From assembly GCA_013375455.1 (NCBI GenBank), contig JABXJT010000017.1, positions 1 to 64,000 on the forward strand: 64,000 bases of DNA, written 5' to 3'. Shown piece after piece: positions 18,023 to 27,581 of this stretch. The stretch is from Candidatus Helarchaeota archaeon. GTDB lineage: Archaea; Asgardarchaeota; Lokiarchaeia; Helarchaeales; HEL-GB-A. The first letter of the stretch is position 1. The number at the start of each line of letters is the position of its first letter. The notes below the pieces were generated by a model. The model was not told the DNA's origin. It saw only the letters and a program-made list of their open reading frames with translations, and searched no databases. A program made the translations under genes and the position numbers.

Positions 18023-19489
18023 ATCTAATTTTTGCCGATATTGGGCATATTGCCACATAAGGCTCATTATTCTTGGGGCAACTTCCGGGAGAAAAACAGG
18101 CAGACCACGAGATTGTACAAATTCAATTAAAGAATCGGATCGTGTGAGAAAAAGGTTTGTAAATAGAATCGGGATTTTCGCTCTTCGTCCAATTCGCAGC
18201 AAAGTCTTGAATAAATCGAACATTATCACACGGGTTGCTTCAATCATGTCTTCATTAAACTGCTTCTTAATTGGATCTAAAATTGGATTATCGCTTTCAA
18301 CAAAGTAGTTAAACCATTTTTCCATTGAGAAAATTCCATAATAGATGAGTGAATCCACTTCTCCAGATCGAGTAAGAAGTTTAGGAACTTTCACGTAAAA
18401 ATTGTCCCATGTCATATCGAAAGTAATATCGATGGGGTTTTTTACAGAAGCGGTGAACGGTAGAATGGAATTCAATTTATCTTGAAGAGACTCAGAAAGT
18501 AAAGGGACTTCCAAATTGTGTTTTTCACAGAGATCAGCGATTGTAGTTCCAGGTCCGCCTCCAACAGTAACGACACCTACTCGAGGGCCTTTTGGAAGGG
18601 GTTGCATCGTCACGGCTTGAAGAAAATTGAGCATTTCCGTGGGACTATCAGTTACCAGAATTCCAGCTTGTTTTAGAGCAGGATTCAGGACTGCTGTAGG
18701 TGTGGATATTGTACCTGTATGAGATAATGCGGCTCGCATCCCAGCTTCTCCGTGTCCAATGGGAGCTGCAATAATAGGTTTTTGTTGCGAGGTTCGCTTC
18801 GCTACTTTAATAAATTCTTTAGGACGTCGTAATCCTTCAAGATAGAGTCCAATTGCACTGATTTCAGGGTCTTCAGCAAAGGCTTCGAGGAAATCAACCA
18901 TATCAGTATTCGCTTCATTTCCTACAGAAACAATTTTTGATATGCCAAGGCGGAGATTTTCTTCAATTGTGAAGAGAATGTGGCATGCCCAGGACCCGGA
19001 ATGCGAAATTATGCCCACCTTGCCAGGAGGAGGAGGGAGAGGAACTGGGGTACAATTCAAATCACTTCCTGGGACGATAACTCCGATACAATTTGGCCCT
19101 AATATGTAAATTCCGTGTTTGGTAGCAACTTCTTGCAATTTTTCGCGTCCTTCCAGATTACCAATTTCGGAGAACCCTGCGGTTACGCAAATAGCATGGT
19201 GAATGCCTTTTTTACCACATTCTTCAAGAAGTTGAGGGACAACCCGTGTAGGTGCAACGATAAGCGCAAGATCTATTGGTTCAGGAACATCTACAGCTGA
19301 TTTATAGGTATCAAATCCTAAAATTTTTGATTCGCGAGGGTGAATCAAATAAATTTTCCCCTTATAACCGCCCGATAAGAGATTAAAAAGGTGCATATTT
19401 GCAAATTTGAAGGGAATATTAGAATTACCGTAAATAGCGATTGATTTTGGATAAAAAAAGGTTTTCAATTCTTCGTATTTCTCTGACAT
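18017..19489 (-). CDS. ADP-forming acyl-CoA synthetase alpha-like subunit
   Basis: A 490-residue protein with the CoA-binding domain (FFYPKSIAIYGNSN), a succinyl-CoA-synthetase-like domain (GPNCIGVIVPG, IISHSGSW) and a second ligase-CoA domain; AALSHTGTIS carries the His expected to be phosphorylated. ADP-forming acetyl/acyl-CoA synthetases turn an acyl-CoA, ADP and phosphate into acid, CoA and ATP. No ATP-grasp beta chain is fused or adjacent, so a beta subunit must be elsewhere, or the protein has another role. It could conserve energy from the acyl-CoA products of the oxidoreductases encoded nearby. Confidence 0.85.
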   Translation of the reverse strand: MSEKYEELKTFFYPKSIAIYGNSNIPFKFANMHLFNLLSGGYKGKIYLIHPRESKILGFDTYKSAVDVPEPIDLALIVAPTRVVPQLLEECGKKGIHHAICVTAGFSEIGNLEGREKLQEVATKHGIYILGPNCIGVIVPGSDLNCTPVPLPPPPGKVGIISHSGSWACHILFTIEENLRLGISKIVSVGNEANTDMVDFLEAFAEDPEISAIGLYLEGLRRPKEFIKVAKRTSQQKPIIAAPIGHGEAGMRAALSHTGTISTPTAVLNPALKQAGILVTDSPTEMLNFLQAVTMQPLPKGPRVGVVTVGGGPGTTIADLCEKHNLEVPLLSESLQDKLNSILPFTASVKNPIDITFDMTWDNFYVKVPKLLTRSGEVDSLIYYGIFSMEKWFNYFVESDNPILDPIKKQFNEDMIEATRVIMFDLFKTLLRIGRRAKIPILFTNLFLTRSDSLIEFVQSRGLPVFLPEVAPRIMSLMWQYAQYRQKLDS

Positions 19490-19616
19490 TACTTGAACCT
19501 TCCAGTTATCTTACGCTTAAAACCAATATATAAAAGATTAAAAATACAACCCTAAACCGCTGAAAAGAGTACAAATATTATAAAAGGTAGATTTTGAAAT
19601 TAGGATAGATATTAAG

Positions 19617-20726
19617 ATGGATAAAAAGAGAATGCAAATGAAGAATCAGAGCACTTCAAAAGATTCAAAGAAGCTGCTTGAGTATATAAATAAGCTTGCG
19701 CCGGAATATACCGTGAAATTTACGCATGTCTGTGGCACGCACGAACAAGTGCTCAGTCAATATGGCATCCGATCGGTACTTCCAAAAATGGTGCAATTGA
19801 TAGCAGGGCCTGGTTGCCCCGTTTGTGTCGTCCCAGCTCAAGATATCGACGAAGCGATTGAACTTGCTAAAAGGGAAAATGTGATGTTAACAACATTTGG
19901 CGATATGTCCAGGGTTCCTGCTAGTCGGTTGTCATTATATGATTCAAGAACTGAAGGTGCTGATGTTCGGGTCGTTTATAGTCCGCTAGATGCTGTAAAT
20001 TTGGCAAAAGAAAATCCTGAGAAGGAGATAGTCTTCTTTGCCGTAGGTTTCGAGACGACAGTGGCCCCAATTGCTGCTGAATTACTCCAATCCCCACCCG
20101 AAAATTTTTCGATCCTCTGCTCCCATCGCTTGATTCCACCAGCCATGCATCTCCTGATGGGAATAGGGGAACTCCATATTGATGGGTTTCTCTGTCCAGG
20201 ACACGTAGCGACAATTATAGGAGTAAAACCATTTGAATTGATAACGCAAGCGTATCATATTCCGACCGTCGTGAGTGGATTTGAACCCACTGATGTATTA
20301 ATGTCCATAGCAATCCTGTTAAAGCAGTTGAAAGAAGAGAAGGCAGAAGCAGCTAATCAATATACACGGTTTGTGAAGTATGAGGGAAATGAAAAGGCGC
20401 AAAAGATGATATCCCAAGTGTTTGATCCATATAGTGCGCAATGGCGGGGAATTGGACGCGTCCGGGATGGCGGGTACGAGGTCAAGGAAGAACTTGAACA
20501 TCTTAACGCGCGGAAGAAGTTTAATCTCAAACCTAAAAAAGGAATTGATATTAAACCCGGCTGTATTTGTCATTTAATCGTGCTTGGAAAAGAAACCCCG
20601 GATGAATGCAAGTTATTTGGAAAGGAATGCACCCCCAATCATCCCTACGGTCCTTGCATGGTTTCGCGAGAGGGTACTTGCAATATCTGGCATAAATATG
20701 GGAAAATTGATTTTTTCGCTGATTAA
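19617..20726 (+). CDS. hypD: [NiFe]-hydrogenase maturation protein HypD
   Basis: A 369-residue HypD, the Fe-S scaffold on which the Fe(CN)2CO group of [NiFe]-hydrogenases is assembled with HypC. Signatures are FTHVCGTHE (about 36-44), AGPGCPVCVVP, TFGDMSRVP and GFETT, and the C-terminal [4Fe-4S]-binding cysteines CICHLI..C..C..NHPYGPCMVS..CNIWHKYG. ATG start behind a weak purine stretch; two later ATGs (codons 6 and 8) are possible. It is followed 11 bp later by hypF. Confidence 0.95.
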   Translation: MDKKRMQMKNQSTSKDSKKLLEYINKLAPEYTVKFTHVCGTHEQVLSQYGIRSVLPKMVQLIAGPGCPVCVVPAQDIDEAIELAKRENVMLTTFGDMSRVPASRLSLYDSRTEGADVRVVYSPLDAVNLAKENPEKEIVFFAVGFETTVAPIAAELLQSPPENFSILCSHRLIPPAMHLLMGIGELHIDGFLCPGHVATIIGVKPFELITQAYHIPTVVSGFEPTDVLMSIAILLKQLKEEKAEAANQYTRFVKYEGNEKAQKMISQVFDPYSAQWRGIGRVRDGGYEVKEELEHLNARKKFNLKPKKGIDIKPGCICHLIVLGKETPDECKLFGKECTPNHPYGPCMVSREGTCNIWHKYGKIDFFAD

Positions 20727-20737
20727 AGGGAATTGCA

Positions 20738-23065
20738 ATGAAAGGCGTTCTCCACGTTACGGGCATCGTACAAGGGGTGGGATTCCGACCATTCATTTAT
20801 CGCTTGGCAAAGCGATACGGACTCAATGGTTTCGTTTTAAACATGGGGAATTTTGGGGTAAAGATAGAAGTTGAGGGCGAAGAGCAGGCGATAGAAAAAT
20901 TTATAGAAAGTATTCGGAGAGACCACTCGAAAATTGCAAGGATTGATGAAATCGAAATTGAATGGATTGATAAGGCGCCAGAATATTCAAAATTTGAGAT
21001 TTTAACGAGTGTTAAAAAGCCGGGGGATTTGATAGTTCTTCCGCCTGATGTGGCCATTTGTAATGATTGTCTGGCTGAGTTTCACGACCCTAAAAAGTTT
21101 CCTACACGGTATTACCAGTATCCTTTCATCGCATGTTCCGTCTGTGGACCGCGTTATACGACAGTCGTGGATTTACCATACGATCGACTCCTTACGACCA
21201 TGGATAAATTTCCATTTTGCGATGATTGTGCGCGAGAGTATCAAGATCCAGAGGATAGGCGCTATCACGCCCAAACATATGCCTGTCAAGCTTGTGGTCC
21301 TAAATTTACCTTATATGATAATAATGGAGAGTTAATAGAAAGTCAAGAACCTTTCTTAGAGGGCGCGACCTTAATAAATGAAGGAAAGATTTTGTCTTTG
21401 ATGGGAATCGGAGGAGTTCATCTAGTTTGCAAACCAGAAGATGATATCGTCCTGGAGTTAAGAAGGCGAAAAAGAAAAAGAAAGTATAAACCATTCGCAA
21501 TAATGTCACCATCGCTAGAAAAAATCAGGACTTTTGCTATTATAAATCCAATAGAGGAAGAATTACTCACATCTTTTCGGCGTCCCATCGTACTGCTTCA
21601 ACAGAACGAGATTTATTATTTATCAAAAGAAGTAGCACCTGGATTAACGAATATAGGAGTTTTTTTACCTTATTCCGGCATCCATTATCTCCTATTTCAG
21701 AAGTATGAGTTTCCTGCCTTGATTATGACGAGTGGAAATATTTCCAACCTCCCGATGGCCATTAATCGGGAGAACGTTATCAAAGATTTGAAGACTCTTG
21801 CTGATTATTTTCTTTTACACGATCGCCCCATCTATCAGCGGGCAGATGATTCTGTAGTTAGAATAGTGGGGGATAAATATGCAATCATTCGTCGATCTAG
21901 AGGATATGTGCCTGAACACATAGACATTCCTTTCGATACGAAGGGGCTGCAAGTTATTGCCTACGGCCCTGAGCTTCATTCTACCGGGGCAGTCCTAAAA
22001 AAGAGCAGATGCTTCCCAACACAACATATTGGGGATGTTACAAGCCTAGAATTGATGGACTTTTTAGACTCTTCAGTTTCACATCTTATGAAATTATTAC
22101 GCATTGAGAAACCAAACGCGATAGTTTGTGATAAGAATCCGATATTTCTTTCCACTCAGCTAGCTAAGCGGAAAGTGGAAGAATATGGGTGTAATATGTT
22201 CCAAATTCAACATCATCATGCCCATCTCTTGGGGTTAATGGCAGAATATGGGGTGCAACCTGAAGGTGAAATCATTGGAATTGCGCTCGATGGGGTAGGA
22301 TACGGAAAGGAGGGAGAAGTATGGGGTGGAGAAATCTTCTTATCAAAATATGATAAATTCAAATCATTAGCGCAATTGCAGCTACAACCAATGCCAGGCG
22401 GCGATCGCTGTGTCTATTTTCCTGTTAGAATGTTAGCTGCAATGTTATCAAGCAATCTTTCCCAAACCGAATTAGAAGACATAATCAGAAAGAATTATCT
22501 TAACGGATTACCTCATCATGAAAATGAATTAAAAGCGCTTCTCTCCCAATTGAGTTCAAAAAATCAATTATATTATACCTCAGGAATGGGAAGGGTTTTA
22601 GATGCGCTATCAGCCTTGCTTCAAGTCTGTAATGAACGAACGTACGAGGGAGAACCTGCAATTCGGCTAGAACACTTTGCATTGCGGGGAGATCCACTAG
22701 CGTTTAATTTTAAGATTCCCCTGTCACGAACTCAGAAAATTTGGATTAATACTTCAGAAGTGATTATGCAAGCATTGGAATATGTGGAAGCAGGGGAAAA
22801 TCCCAAAGACATCGCTGCGTCTGCACAATACAACTTGGCAATAGAAATTGCAAATGTTGCAATTGAGCTTGCTCAAGATAGGGGAATTAATCAAATTGGT
22901 TTTAGTGGTGGCGTTGCATATAATGCAGCAATCACCTTGACAATCAAAAATCAGGTGGAAGCAGCTGGATTATCATTTCTGCAACATGAAAAAATTCCCC
23001 CAGGCGATGCTGGAGTAAGCACGGGACAATGCGTTTTTGGTGCTATCAAATTACTTCACAAATAA
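20738..23065 (+). CDS. hypF: Carbamoyltransferase HypF
   Basis: A 775-residue HypF, which converts carbamoyl phosphate to the thiocarbamate on HypE that becomes the hydrogenase cyanide ligands. Domains in order: acylphosphatase (1-90, GIVQGVGFRPFIYRLA), two C4 zinc fingers (about 108-190, CNDC..CSVCGP and CDDC..CQACGP), a YrdC-like domain (about 200-385, containing KRKRKYKPFAIM) and a Kae1-like domain (about 405-775, QHHHAHLLG, ALDGVGYG, GFSGGVAYN). Full length for the family. Operon with hypD. Confidence 0.95.
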   Translation: MKGVLHVTGIVQGVGFRPFIYRLAKRYGLNGFVLNMGNFGVKIEVEGEEQAIEKFIESIRRDHSKIARIDEIEIEWIDKAPEYSKFEILTSVKKPGDLIVLPPDVAICNDCLAEFHDPKKFPTRYYQYPFIACSVCGPRYTTVVDLPYDRLLTTMDKFPFCDDCAREYQDPEDRRYHAQTYACQACGPKFTLYDNNGELIESQEPFLEGATLINEGKILSLMGIGGVHLVCKPEDDIVLELRRRKRKRKYKPFAIMSPSLEKIRTFAIINPIEEELLTSFRRPIVLLQQNEIYYLSKEVAPGLTNIGVFLPYSGIHYLLFQKYEFPALIMTSGNISNLPMAINRENVIKDLKTLADYFLLHDRPIYQRADDSVVRIVGDKYAIIRRSRGYVPEHIDIPFDTKGLQVIAYGPELHSTGAVLKKSRCFPTQHIGDVTSLELMDFLDSSVSHLMKLLRIEKPNAIVCDKNPIFLSTQLAKRKVEEYGCNMFQIQHHHAHLLGLMAEYGVQPEGEIIGIALDGVGYGKEGEVWGGEIFLSKYDKFKSLAQLQLQPMPGGDRCVYFPVRMLAAMLSSNLSQTELEDIIRKNYLNGLPHHENELKALLSQLSSKNQLYYTSGMGRVLDALSALLQVCNERTYEGEPAIRLEHFALRGDPLAFNFKIPLSRTQKIWINTSEVIMQALEYVEAGENPKDIAASAQYNLAIEIANVAIELAQDRGINQIGFSGGVAYNAAITLTIKNQVEAAGLSFLQHEKIPPGDAGVSTGQCVFGAIKLLHK

Positions 23066-23081
23066 TTTAAAATCTGAAAAT

Positions 23082-24122
23082 TTAACAAACCCGAGGGATT
23101 GGCTCGCCATAGGGCATTTCGACAATGCGATGCCCGCCAATTTTTGTTTCTAAAATGACTAATCCTGACCTTTCAGATTTAGCTGTACCTATGATTGCTG
23201 CATCCTTTCCATACTTTGTTTTTTTTATTGCGTTTAAGACATTATTCGCATCATCTTCTCTGACTCCAATTAATGCCTTTCCCTCGCAAGTCACTTCAAA
23301 AGGATCAATGCCAAGCATCTCGCTTGCCGCGTGTACTGCTTCTTTTATGGGGATTTGATCTTCTTTTAACCAAATGCTCACTTTGGACTTTTCGGCGAAT
23401 TCGTTTAATGCAGCAGCAATACCGCCACGAGTTGGATCTTTCATTGCCGTAACTTTGCCTGCCTGTAATGCTGCTTGAATCGTGTCCACGAGCGGGGCAG
23501 TATCTGAAATCAATTCAGTCTCAAATTCTAGACCTTCACGATGGGCCATAATAGCGATTCCATGATCACCGATTGAGCCTGTTAGGATGATTTTATCACC
23601 GGGCTTCAGCCCTGAATCCATGACAATTTGATCTTTTTTAACGATTCCCAAGCCGAAAGTGGAAATGAGAATTTGATCGATATTGCCCTTAGGAATTACT
23701 TTGAAATCACCTGCAATGATAGCAATGCGAGCTTCTTTAGCAGTTTCGTTCATAGTCTCTAAAATTTCTTTTAATTTTTGGGTTTCAAAGCCTTCTTCAA
23801 CAACGATCGTGTCAGCAATTGCGAGTGGAGTCCCTCCCATCATTAGAATATCATTTACAGTTCCTGCAATTGCTAGTTTACCAATATTTCCGCCGGGATA
23901 AAATATGGGATGCACTGCATGCGCATCACCAGCGAAGATGATCTGGTGATCCTGTAACGGGACGCTACCACCATCGTCCAATTCTTTGAGGCCAATCCCA
24001 TCAGGAACATTTTTTTCTGTGATGATATTTGATATTAATTGAATGATTTCACCCATCACGCTGCCGCCTGCGCCATGTGCCAACGAAATTCGTTCTGGAA
24101 GCTTATTTTTAGCATTAGCCAC
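23082..24122 (-). CDS. hypE: Hydrogenase maturation protein HypE
   Basis: A 346-residue HypE, the ATP-dependent dehydratase that turns the C-terminal S-carboxamide into a thiocyanate. The N-terminal SLAHGAGGSVMGEII, the GDAHAVHP loop, and the obligatory C-terminal Pro-Arg-Val-Cys end are all present. GTG start preceded by GTGAT. It is convergent with hypF (17 bp between stops) and shares its strand with hypC. Confidence 0.95.
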   Translation of the reverse strand: MANAKNKLPERISLAHGAGGSVMGEIIQLISNIITEKNVPDGIGLKELDDGGSVPLQDHQIIFAGDAHAVHPIFYPGGNIGKLAIAGTVNDILMMGGTPLAIADTIVVEEGFETQKLKEILETMNETAKEARIAIIAGDFKVIPKGNIDQILISTFGLGIVKKDQIVMDSGLKPGDKIILTGSIGDHGIAIMAHREGLEFETELISDTAPLVDTIQAALQAGKVTAMKDPTRGGIAAALNEFAEKSKVSIWLKEDQIPIKEAVHAASEMLGIDPFEVTCEGKALIGVREDDANNVLNAIKKTKYGKDAAIIGTAKSERSGLVILETKIGGHRIVEMPYGEPIPRVC

Positions 24123-24220
24123 TTTTAATCACGTTCTAATTTCTGCTCTTACTACAAAAATATAGTATTATTAGATTTTTTAATGTGGCTTTCTGATGAG
24201 TGAAAGTAAAAGAAGAAGAT

Positions 24221-24448
24221 TTATTCAAGACTTTCGGCGAGTTCCTGAAAGAGTTTCAAGCGTTCTTTTGCTTCCTCTTCATGTAATTTTTCAATTGCAT
24301 ACCCCGCGTGGACAATAACGTAATCGCCGCTGGAGACCGATTCCAATAAGGAAATCCCCACGCGTTTTGTAACCCCTCCAAAATCAACCTTGGCATAATC
24401 CCCTGTCTCATCGATCTCAAGCACCTTTCCCGGAATTGCTAGACACAT
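24221..24448 (-). CDS. hypC: Hydrogenase maturation chaperone HypC
   Basis: A 75-residue HypC/HupF chaperone starting MCLAIPGKVLEID, with the essential Cys2 and the conserved YVIVHAGYAIEKL segment. It carries the iron centre with HypD and delivers it to the large subunit. It lies 98 bp upstream of hypE on the same strand. No hydrogenase structural gene, HypA or HypB occurs in the window. Confidence 0.95.
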   Translation of the reverse strand: MCLAIPGKVLEIDETGDYAKVDFGGVTKRVGISLLESVSSGDYVIVHAGYAIEKLHEEEAKERLKLFQELAESLE

Positions 24449-24564
24449 CTCAAAAACCTAGATTTATTTTTTTCAATTTAAATAGTCACATTAACTAACA
24501 AAAATTTTTTTACCTAAAACCTTGTTGGTTACATATCAAGAAATCGCGAACCGAGGGAAAGGTA

Positions 24565-25251
24565 ATGGACGATGAGAATCCTTTTAATATTTGTACGTGG
24601 GATGTGAACGCAGATTGCGACAGTTGTTATGTCAAAGAAAAGTTAAATTGTAAATTTGACCGAAAATTTTTAGCAGGGTTTATAACTTATGTTATTCCCT
24701 TCTTCTTTTGTAGTATTTTCGGTATGATTTACACCGCAATTGTAACGGGAATTTGGTGGTTATTAATCGGGTATGGAATTTTTCTCGTGCTGTTTTTTAC
24801 TGTAATTGAGATGCGAATTCTCTGTCGACATTGTCCCTACTACGCGAAAGAAGGGAAGACTATCCATTGTCACGCCAATGAAGGGTTACCACGCCTTTGG
24901 AAGTACGATCCCACACCACTTAGTCGCGTCGAGAAATTGGCTTTTTTGGCATGCTTAGGTTTCTTGGGATTCTTTCCCATTTTTACCGAAATTTATGGAA
25001 TATGGTATATATCGATGAATTACGCGATTTATGGTTTTTACGCACTCTTAGGCCTGATTGGAATCGCAGTTGCATCTTTAATTACAGTTCTTGCATGGCT
25101 TTCTAACCTTCAAATTTTCTATTGTCCATCTTGTATAAACTTCAGTTGCCCACTCAATCGAGTTCCCGAAGATGATGTTAATGCGTATTTAGAGAAAAAC
25201 CCTATCATGAAAGATGCTTGGGAAAAGTACGGTTATAGACTAAAGAAATAG
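24565..25251 (+). CDS. Cysteine-rich integral membrane protein, unknown function
   Basis: A 228-residue protein with two pairs of hydrophobic segments (about 35-57, 58-82, 130-155 and 160-185) and cysteine clusters on the same predicted side: CTWDVNADCDSCYVKEKLNC at the N terminus, CRHCPYY between the pairs, and CPSCINFSCP after the last helix. The cysteine spacing suggests metal or Fe-S binding at a membrane face. I do not recognise the family. ATG start behind GAGGGAAAGG. It lies beside hyp genes, but a hydrogenase link is only positional. Confidence 0.65.
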   Translation: MDDENPFNICTWDVNADCDSCYVKEKLNCKFDRKFLAGFITYVIPFFFCSIFGMIYTAIVTGIWWLLIGYGIFLVLFFTVIEMRILCRHCPYYAKEGKTIHCHANEGLPRLWKYDPTPLSRVEKLAFLACLGFLGFFPIFTEIYGIWYISMNYAIYGFYALLGLIGIAVASLITVLAWLSNLQIFYCPSCINFSCPLNRVPEDDVNAYLEKNPIMKDAWEKYGYRLKK

Positions 25252-25262
25252 AGAGGTTATTT

Positions 25263-26345
25263 TTATACATTCATCCCCCGAGCTGAAATATCCCATATGC
25301 CGATAATTTCTCCGTTTTGAATGACATGAAAGAAATCATAAAGATTAACTGTCGTGCAAATATGGGCGGTGATTGCTTCAATTTTATCGCCGATGTTAAG
25401 TTCAACTTTTGAGCTGCAAGTACATTGGCAATGTTCCTCTGAAAGAGCTCCAAGGCTGACTTTTCGTCCATATCCTTTGAATTCAGGGTTGCCCTTATCA
25501 ATCGTGATTGCTTTCAACCCCATATCTAAAGTAATTATACCCTTCACGGGTTTATTTTTCACGGTGGTTAAGACGGTTAAAGCAATATCAAAATCAGGAA
25601 CTAATGAATGGTAATGATGATCCTGAAATATATAGGAACCTGGCTGAATTTCAGTCACGCCTGGGTACGTTCCAGTGATATTGTACGTTCCCGTCCCACC
25701 GCCAGTTATAACATTACAGTCAATGCCATTTTCTTCAATTAATTCTTTCGTTTCAACCACATTTTTCATACAGGCCTTTGTCTGGGCCTCTTTTTGGTCG
25801 AAATCCTTGATGTACATTAAATGCCCCTCATACGCCTGTAATCCATGTAATTTAAGATGTGTTGATTTTTCAATTAATTTAGCCAATTCTAAGGCAGCAT
25901 CGCCAGGCAGAACTCCAGACCGATCCATCCCCACGTTCAAATCAATTAACACTTCCAATTCCACATTTCGTTTACTTGCAGCCTGGTTCAAATCTTCCAC
26001 GTTTTTCTTGGTATCTACAATGACCATAGTCCTTGTGAAGGTATTTAAGTTCAGAACGCGTTGAATTTTCTCTGGGCTGATAACTTCATTTGCTAATAAA
26101 ATATCATTTACTCCACACGCCGCAAATACTTCAGCTTCGCTCACTTTTGCCACGCAAATGCCTCGTGCGCCTGCAGCGAGTTGCATGTGAGCAATGATTG
26201 GGCACTTATGCGTTTTCACGTGAGGACGAAGGTTAATGCCTCTATTTTTTGTAAATTCAGCCATTTTTTTGATATTTCGCTGTAAAATATCATAATCAAC
26301 GACCAAGGCCGGTGTGGAAACCTTTTCCTTCCAAGATTCACTCAT
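25263..26345 (-). CDS. D-threonine aldolase / D-serine dehydratase-like PLP enzyme
   Basis: A 360-residue enzyme with the alanine-racemase-type PLP barrel: the PLP lysine is in RPHVKTHKCP (about 42-51), followed by the TGGGTGTYNI phosphate-binding loop near residue 220. The C-terminal domain contains AHICTTVNLYD, with the His-x-Cys that binds zinc in eukaryotic-type D-serine dehydratase (DSD1). Substrate may be a D-amino acid or D-threo-3-hydroxy amino acid. It ends close to the membrane protein gene (convergent). Confidence 0.85.
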   Translation of the reverse strand: MSESWKEKVSTPALVVDYDILQRNIKKMAEFTKNRGINLRPHVKTHKCPIIAHMQLAAGARGICVAKVSEAEVFAACGVNDILLANEVISPEKIQRVLNLNTFTRTMVIVDTKKNVEDLNQAASKRNVELEVLIDLNVGMDRSGVLPGDAALELAKLIEKSTHLKLHGLQAYEGHLMYIKDFDQKEAQTKACMKNVVETKELIEENGIDCNVITGGGTGTYNITGTYPGVTEIQPGSYIFQDHHYHSLVPDFDIALTVLTTVKNKPVKGIITLDMGLKAITIDKGNPEFKGYGRKVSLGALSEEHCQCTCSSKVELNIGDKIEAITAHICTTVNLYDFFHVIQNGEIIGIWDISARGMNV

Positions 26346-26478
26346 TCAGCATACCTCTTAGATTAAATTTCAAATCGTTTTTTTTAAAAGGAAGACTCTA
26401 CTTACTTTGAATGCTTGAAAATAGGAAAAAGGTTAATTAATTTTTTTAAAAACGAGTTAGTCCAATTTAGGTTCATTG

Positions 26479-26820
26479 TCAATGGGTTTTTTTACAACCG
26501 AACTCTTCATGCATCATCGTGCATAACCCACAAATTTCATTTACGAGCGAGTCGGGAGTAGCCGATTTGGTTGCGATGGCTTCAGTAAGAGCGAGTAGCT
26601 TTTCTTTAACTTGTGGATATTTTTGGATTAATTCAGAGCCGATGATCCCTCGTTCGCCATGAAGATAATAACTTACTGAGGCTTGAGTAATCCCTAACTT
26701 CTCAGCTATCTTACTTTGGCTTAATTTGTATGTATGGTTTAATTCTTTCACGATGAATGCTTTAAAGGAGGGTAATACGTCCCGTACTATAATTTCGCAT
26801 GGAAATTGCACGATTCTCAT
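26479..26820 (-). CDS. HTH regulator with cysteine cluster, paralog 1
   Basis: A regulator of about 113 residues. An N-terminal PCEIIVRDVLPSFKAFIVKEL is followed by an XRE-like HTH (SQSKIAEKLGITQASVSYYLHG) and a C-terminal cysteine group (CGLCTMMHEEFGC), which could hold an Fe-S cluster or sense redox or sulfide. A paralog lies at 36593-36973. The start is set at ATG 26820 rather than 36 bases upstream, because the operator palindrome at 26838-26848 would otherwise fall inside the coding region; it then sits 18 bases before the ATG, suggesting autoregulation. Resembles the archaeal COG2522 group. Confidence 0.8.
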   Translation of the reverse strand: MRIVQFPCEIIVRDVLPSFKAFIVKELNHTYKLSQSKIAEKLGITQASVSYYLHGERGIIGSELIQKYPQVKEKLLALTEAIATKSATPDSLVNEICGLCTMMHEEFGCKKTH

Positions 26821-26837
26821 CTTGTCAAGATCGCTTA

Positions 26838-26848
26838 TAACACTGTTA
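26838..26848. promoter_or_regulatory. TAACANTGTTA operator, HTH regulator 1
   Basis: TAACACTGTTA, a perfect match to the window's recurring palindrome, 18 bases before the ATG of HTH regulator 1. Confidence 0.7.
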
Positions 26849-27094
26849 AAATACACAGGTTCACAAATATAAAAACTTCGTGTAATAATTACCTATAAAT
26901 ACGGACGACTTTTATACGACAAGAATTGTAAGAAAGTGATTCAATTCTTTTGAAAGATATATCGATTTTCTTTAAATGTCTATTTCAATGATTCATCCAA
27001 CACTTGAATTTTCCCGAAAATTATAAGTTCCTTTATGCATGAAAGATGCGTGTTGCAAAGGAATGATATTTATTTGCGTTTTGGTCATTGATTA

Positions 27095-27514
27095 TTAAAT
27101 ACTCCTGGAAATTCTAGATAACGGATGCCCTTTTGCTTTCATTTCAAGTTCGTGGAACCACCCAAAAGGAAGACGTATAGTTGTATACCCTTTAAGTTGC
27201 AAAATAGAACTTATTTCTTTTAGAGAATTTAATCCAAACTGCGGAGAACTTAATTCTCCAAAGAGATGTGCAAAAGGGAGGATAACAATATTTGAAACTT
27301 TAAGTTGATTAGATATTTTTTCTATTTCAATTATGCTTTTTTCTATGAATATGGGATTTGTTTCATCCCTTTTTTCTATGCTAATAAAGAGAACTAATGC
27401 ATTTTCAATTTTATCTTCTTTTTGCCTATCCGTTGGTTCTTCAAATACTTTGGAGCGGCCCCTTTTAGTTACTTTGAACCAAAAATACTCCACGTGAAAA
27501 GACAGAAATCTCAT
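27095..27514 (-). CDS. Free-standing archaeal threonyl-tRNA synthetase editing domain
   Basis: A 139-residue protein that corresponds over its whole length to the N-terminal editing domain of archaeal ThrRS, a D-aminoacyl-tRNA deacylase-like fold that hydrolyses Ser-tRNA(Thr). Matching blocks are ALVLFISIEKRDETNP (about 40-55), VSNIVILPFAHLFGELSSP (about 74-92), LPFGWFHELEMKAKGHPLS and the terminal SRISRSI. No catalytic ThrRS domain follows: the frame ends with this domain. It lies 67 bp after cysK. It may act in trans on Ser-tRNA(Thr), or hydrolyse another misacylated tRNA. Confidence 0.88.
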   Translation of the reverse strand: MRFLSFHVEYFWFKVTKRGRSKVFEEPTDRQKEDKIENALVLFISIEKRDETNPIFIEKSIIEIEKISNQLKVSNIVILPFAHLFGELSSPQFGLNSLKEISSILQLKGYTTIRLPFGWFHELEMKAKGHPLSRISRSI

Positions 27515-27581
27515 TTTACCACGCTCAAAATAAAAATATATTGGTATTTCTGCGACTATCGCGCAAAAACCATCATTGTTT

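Noticed and set aside
19617..24448. A complete hydrogenase locus
   Set aside because: Only maturation genes (hypD, hypF, hypE, hypC) are present; no large or small subunit was found.
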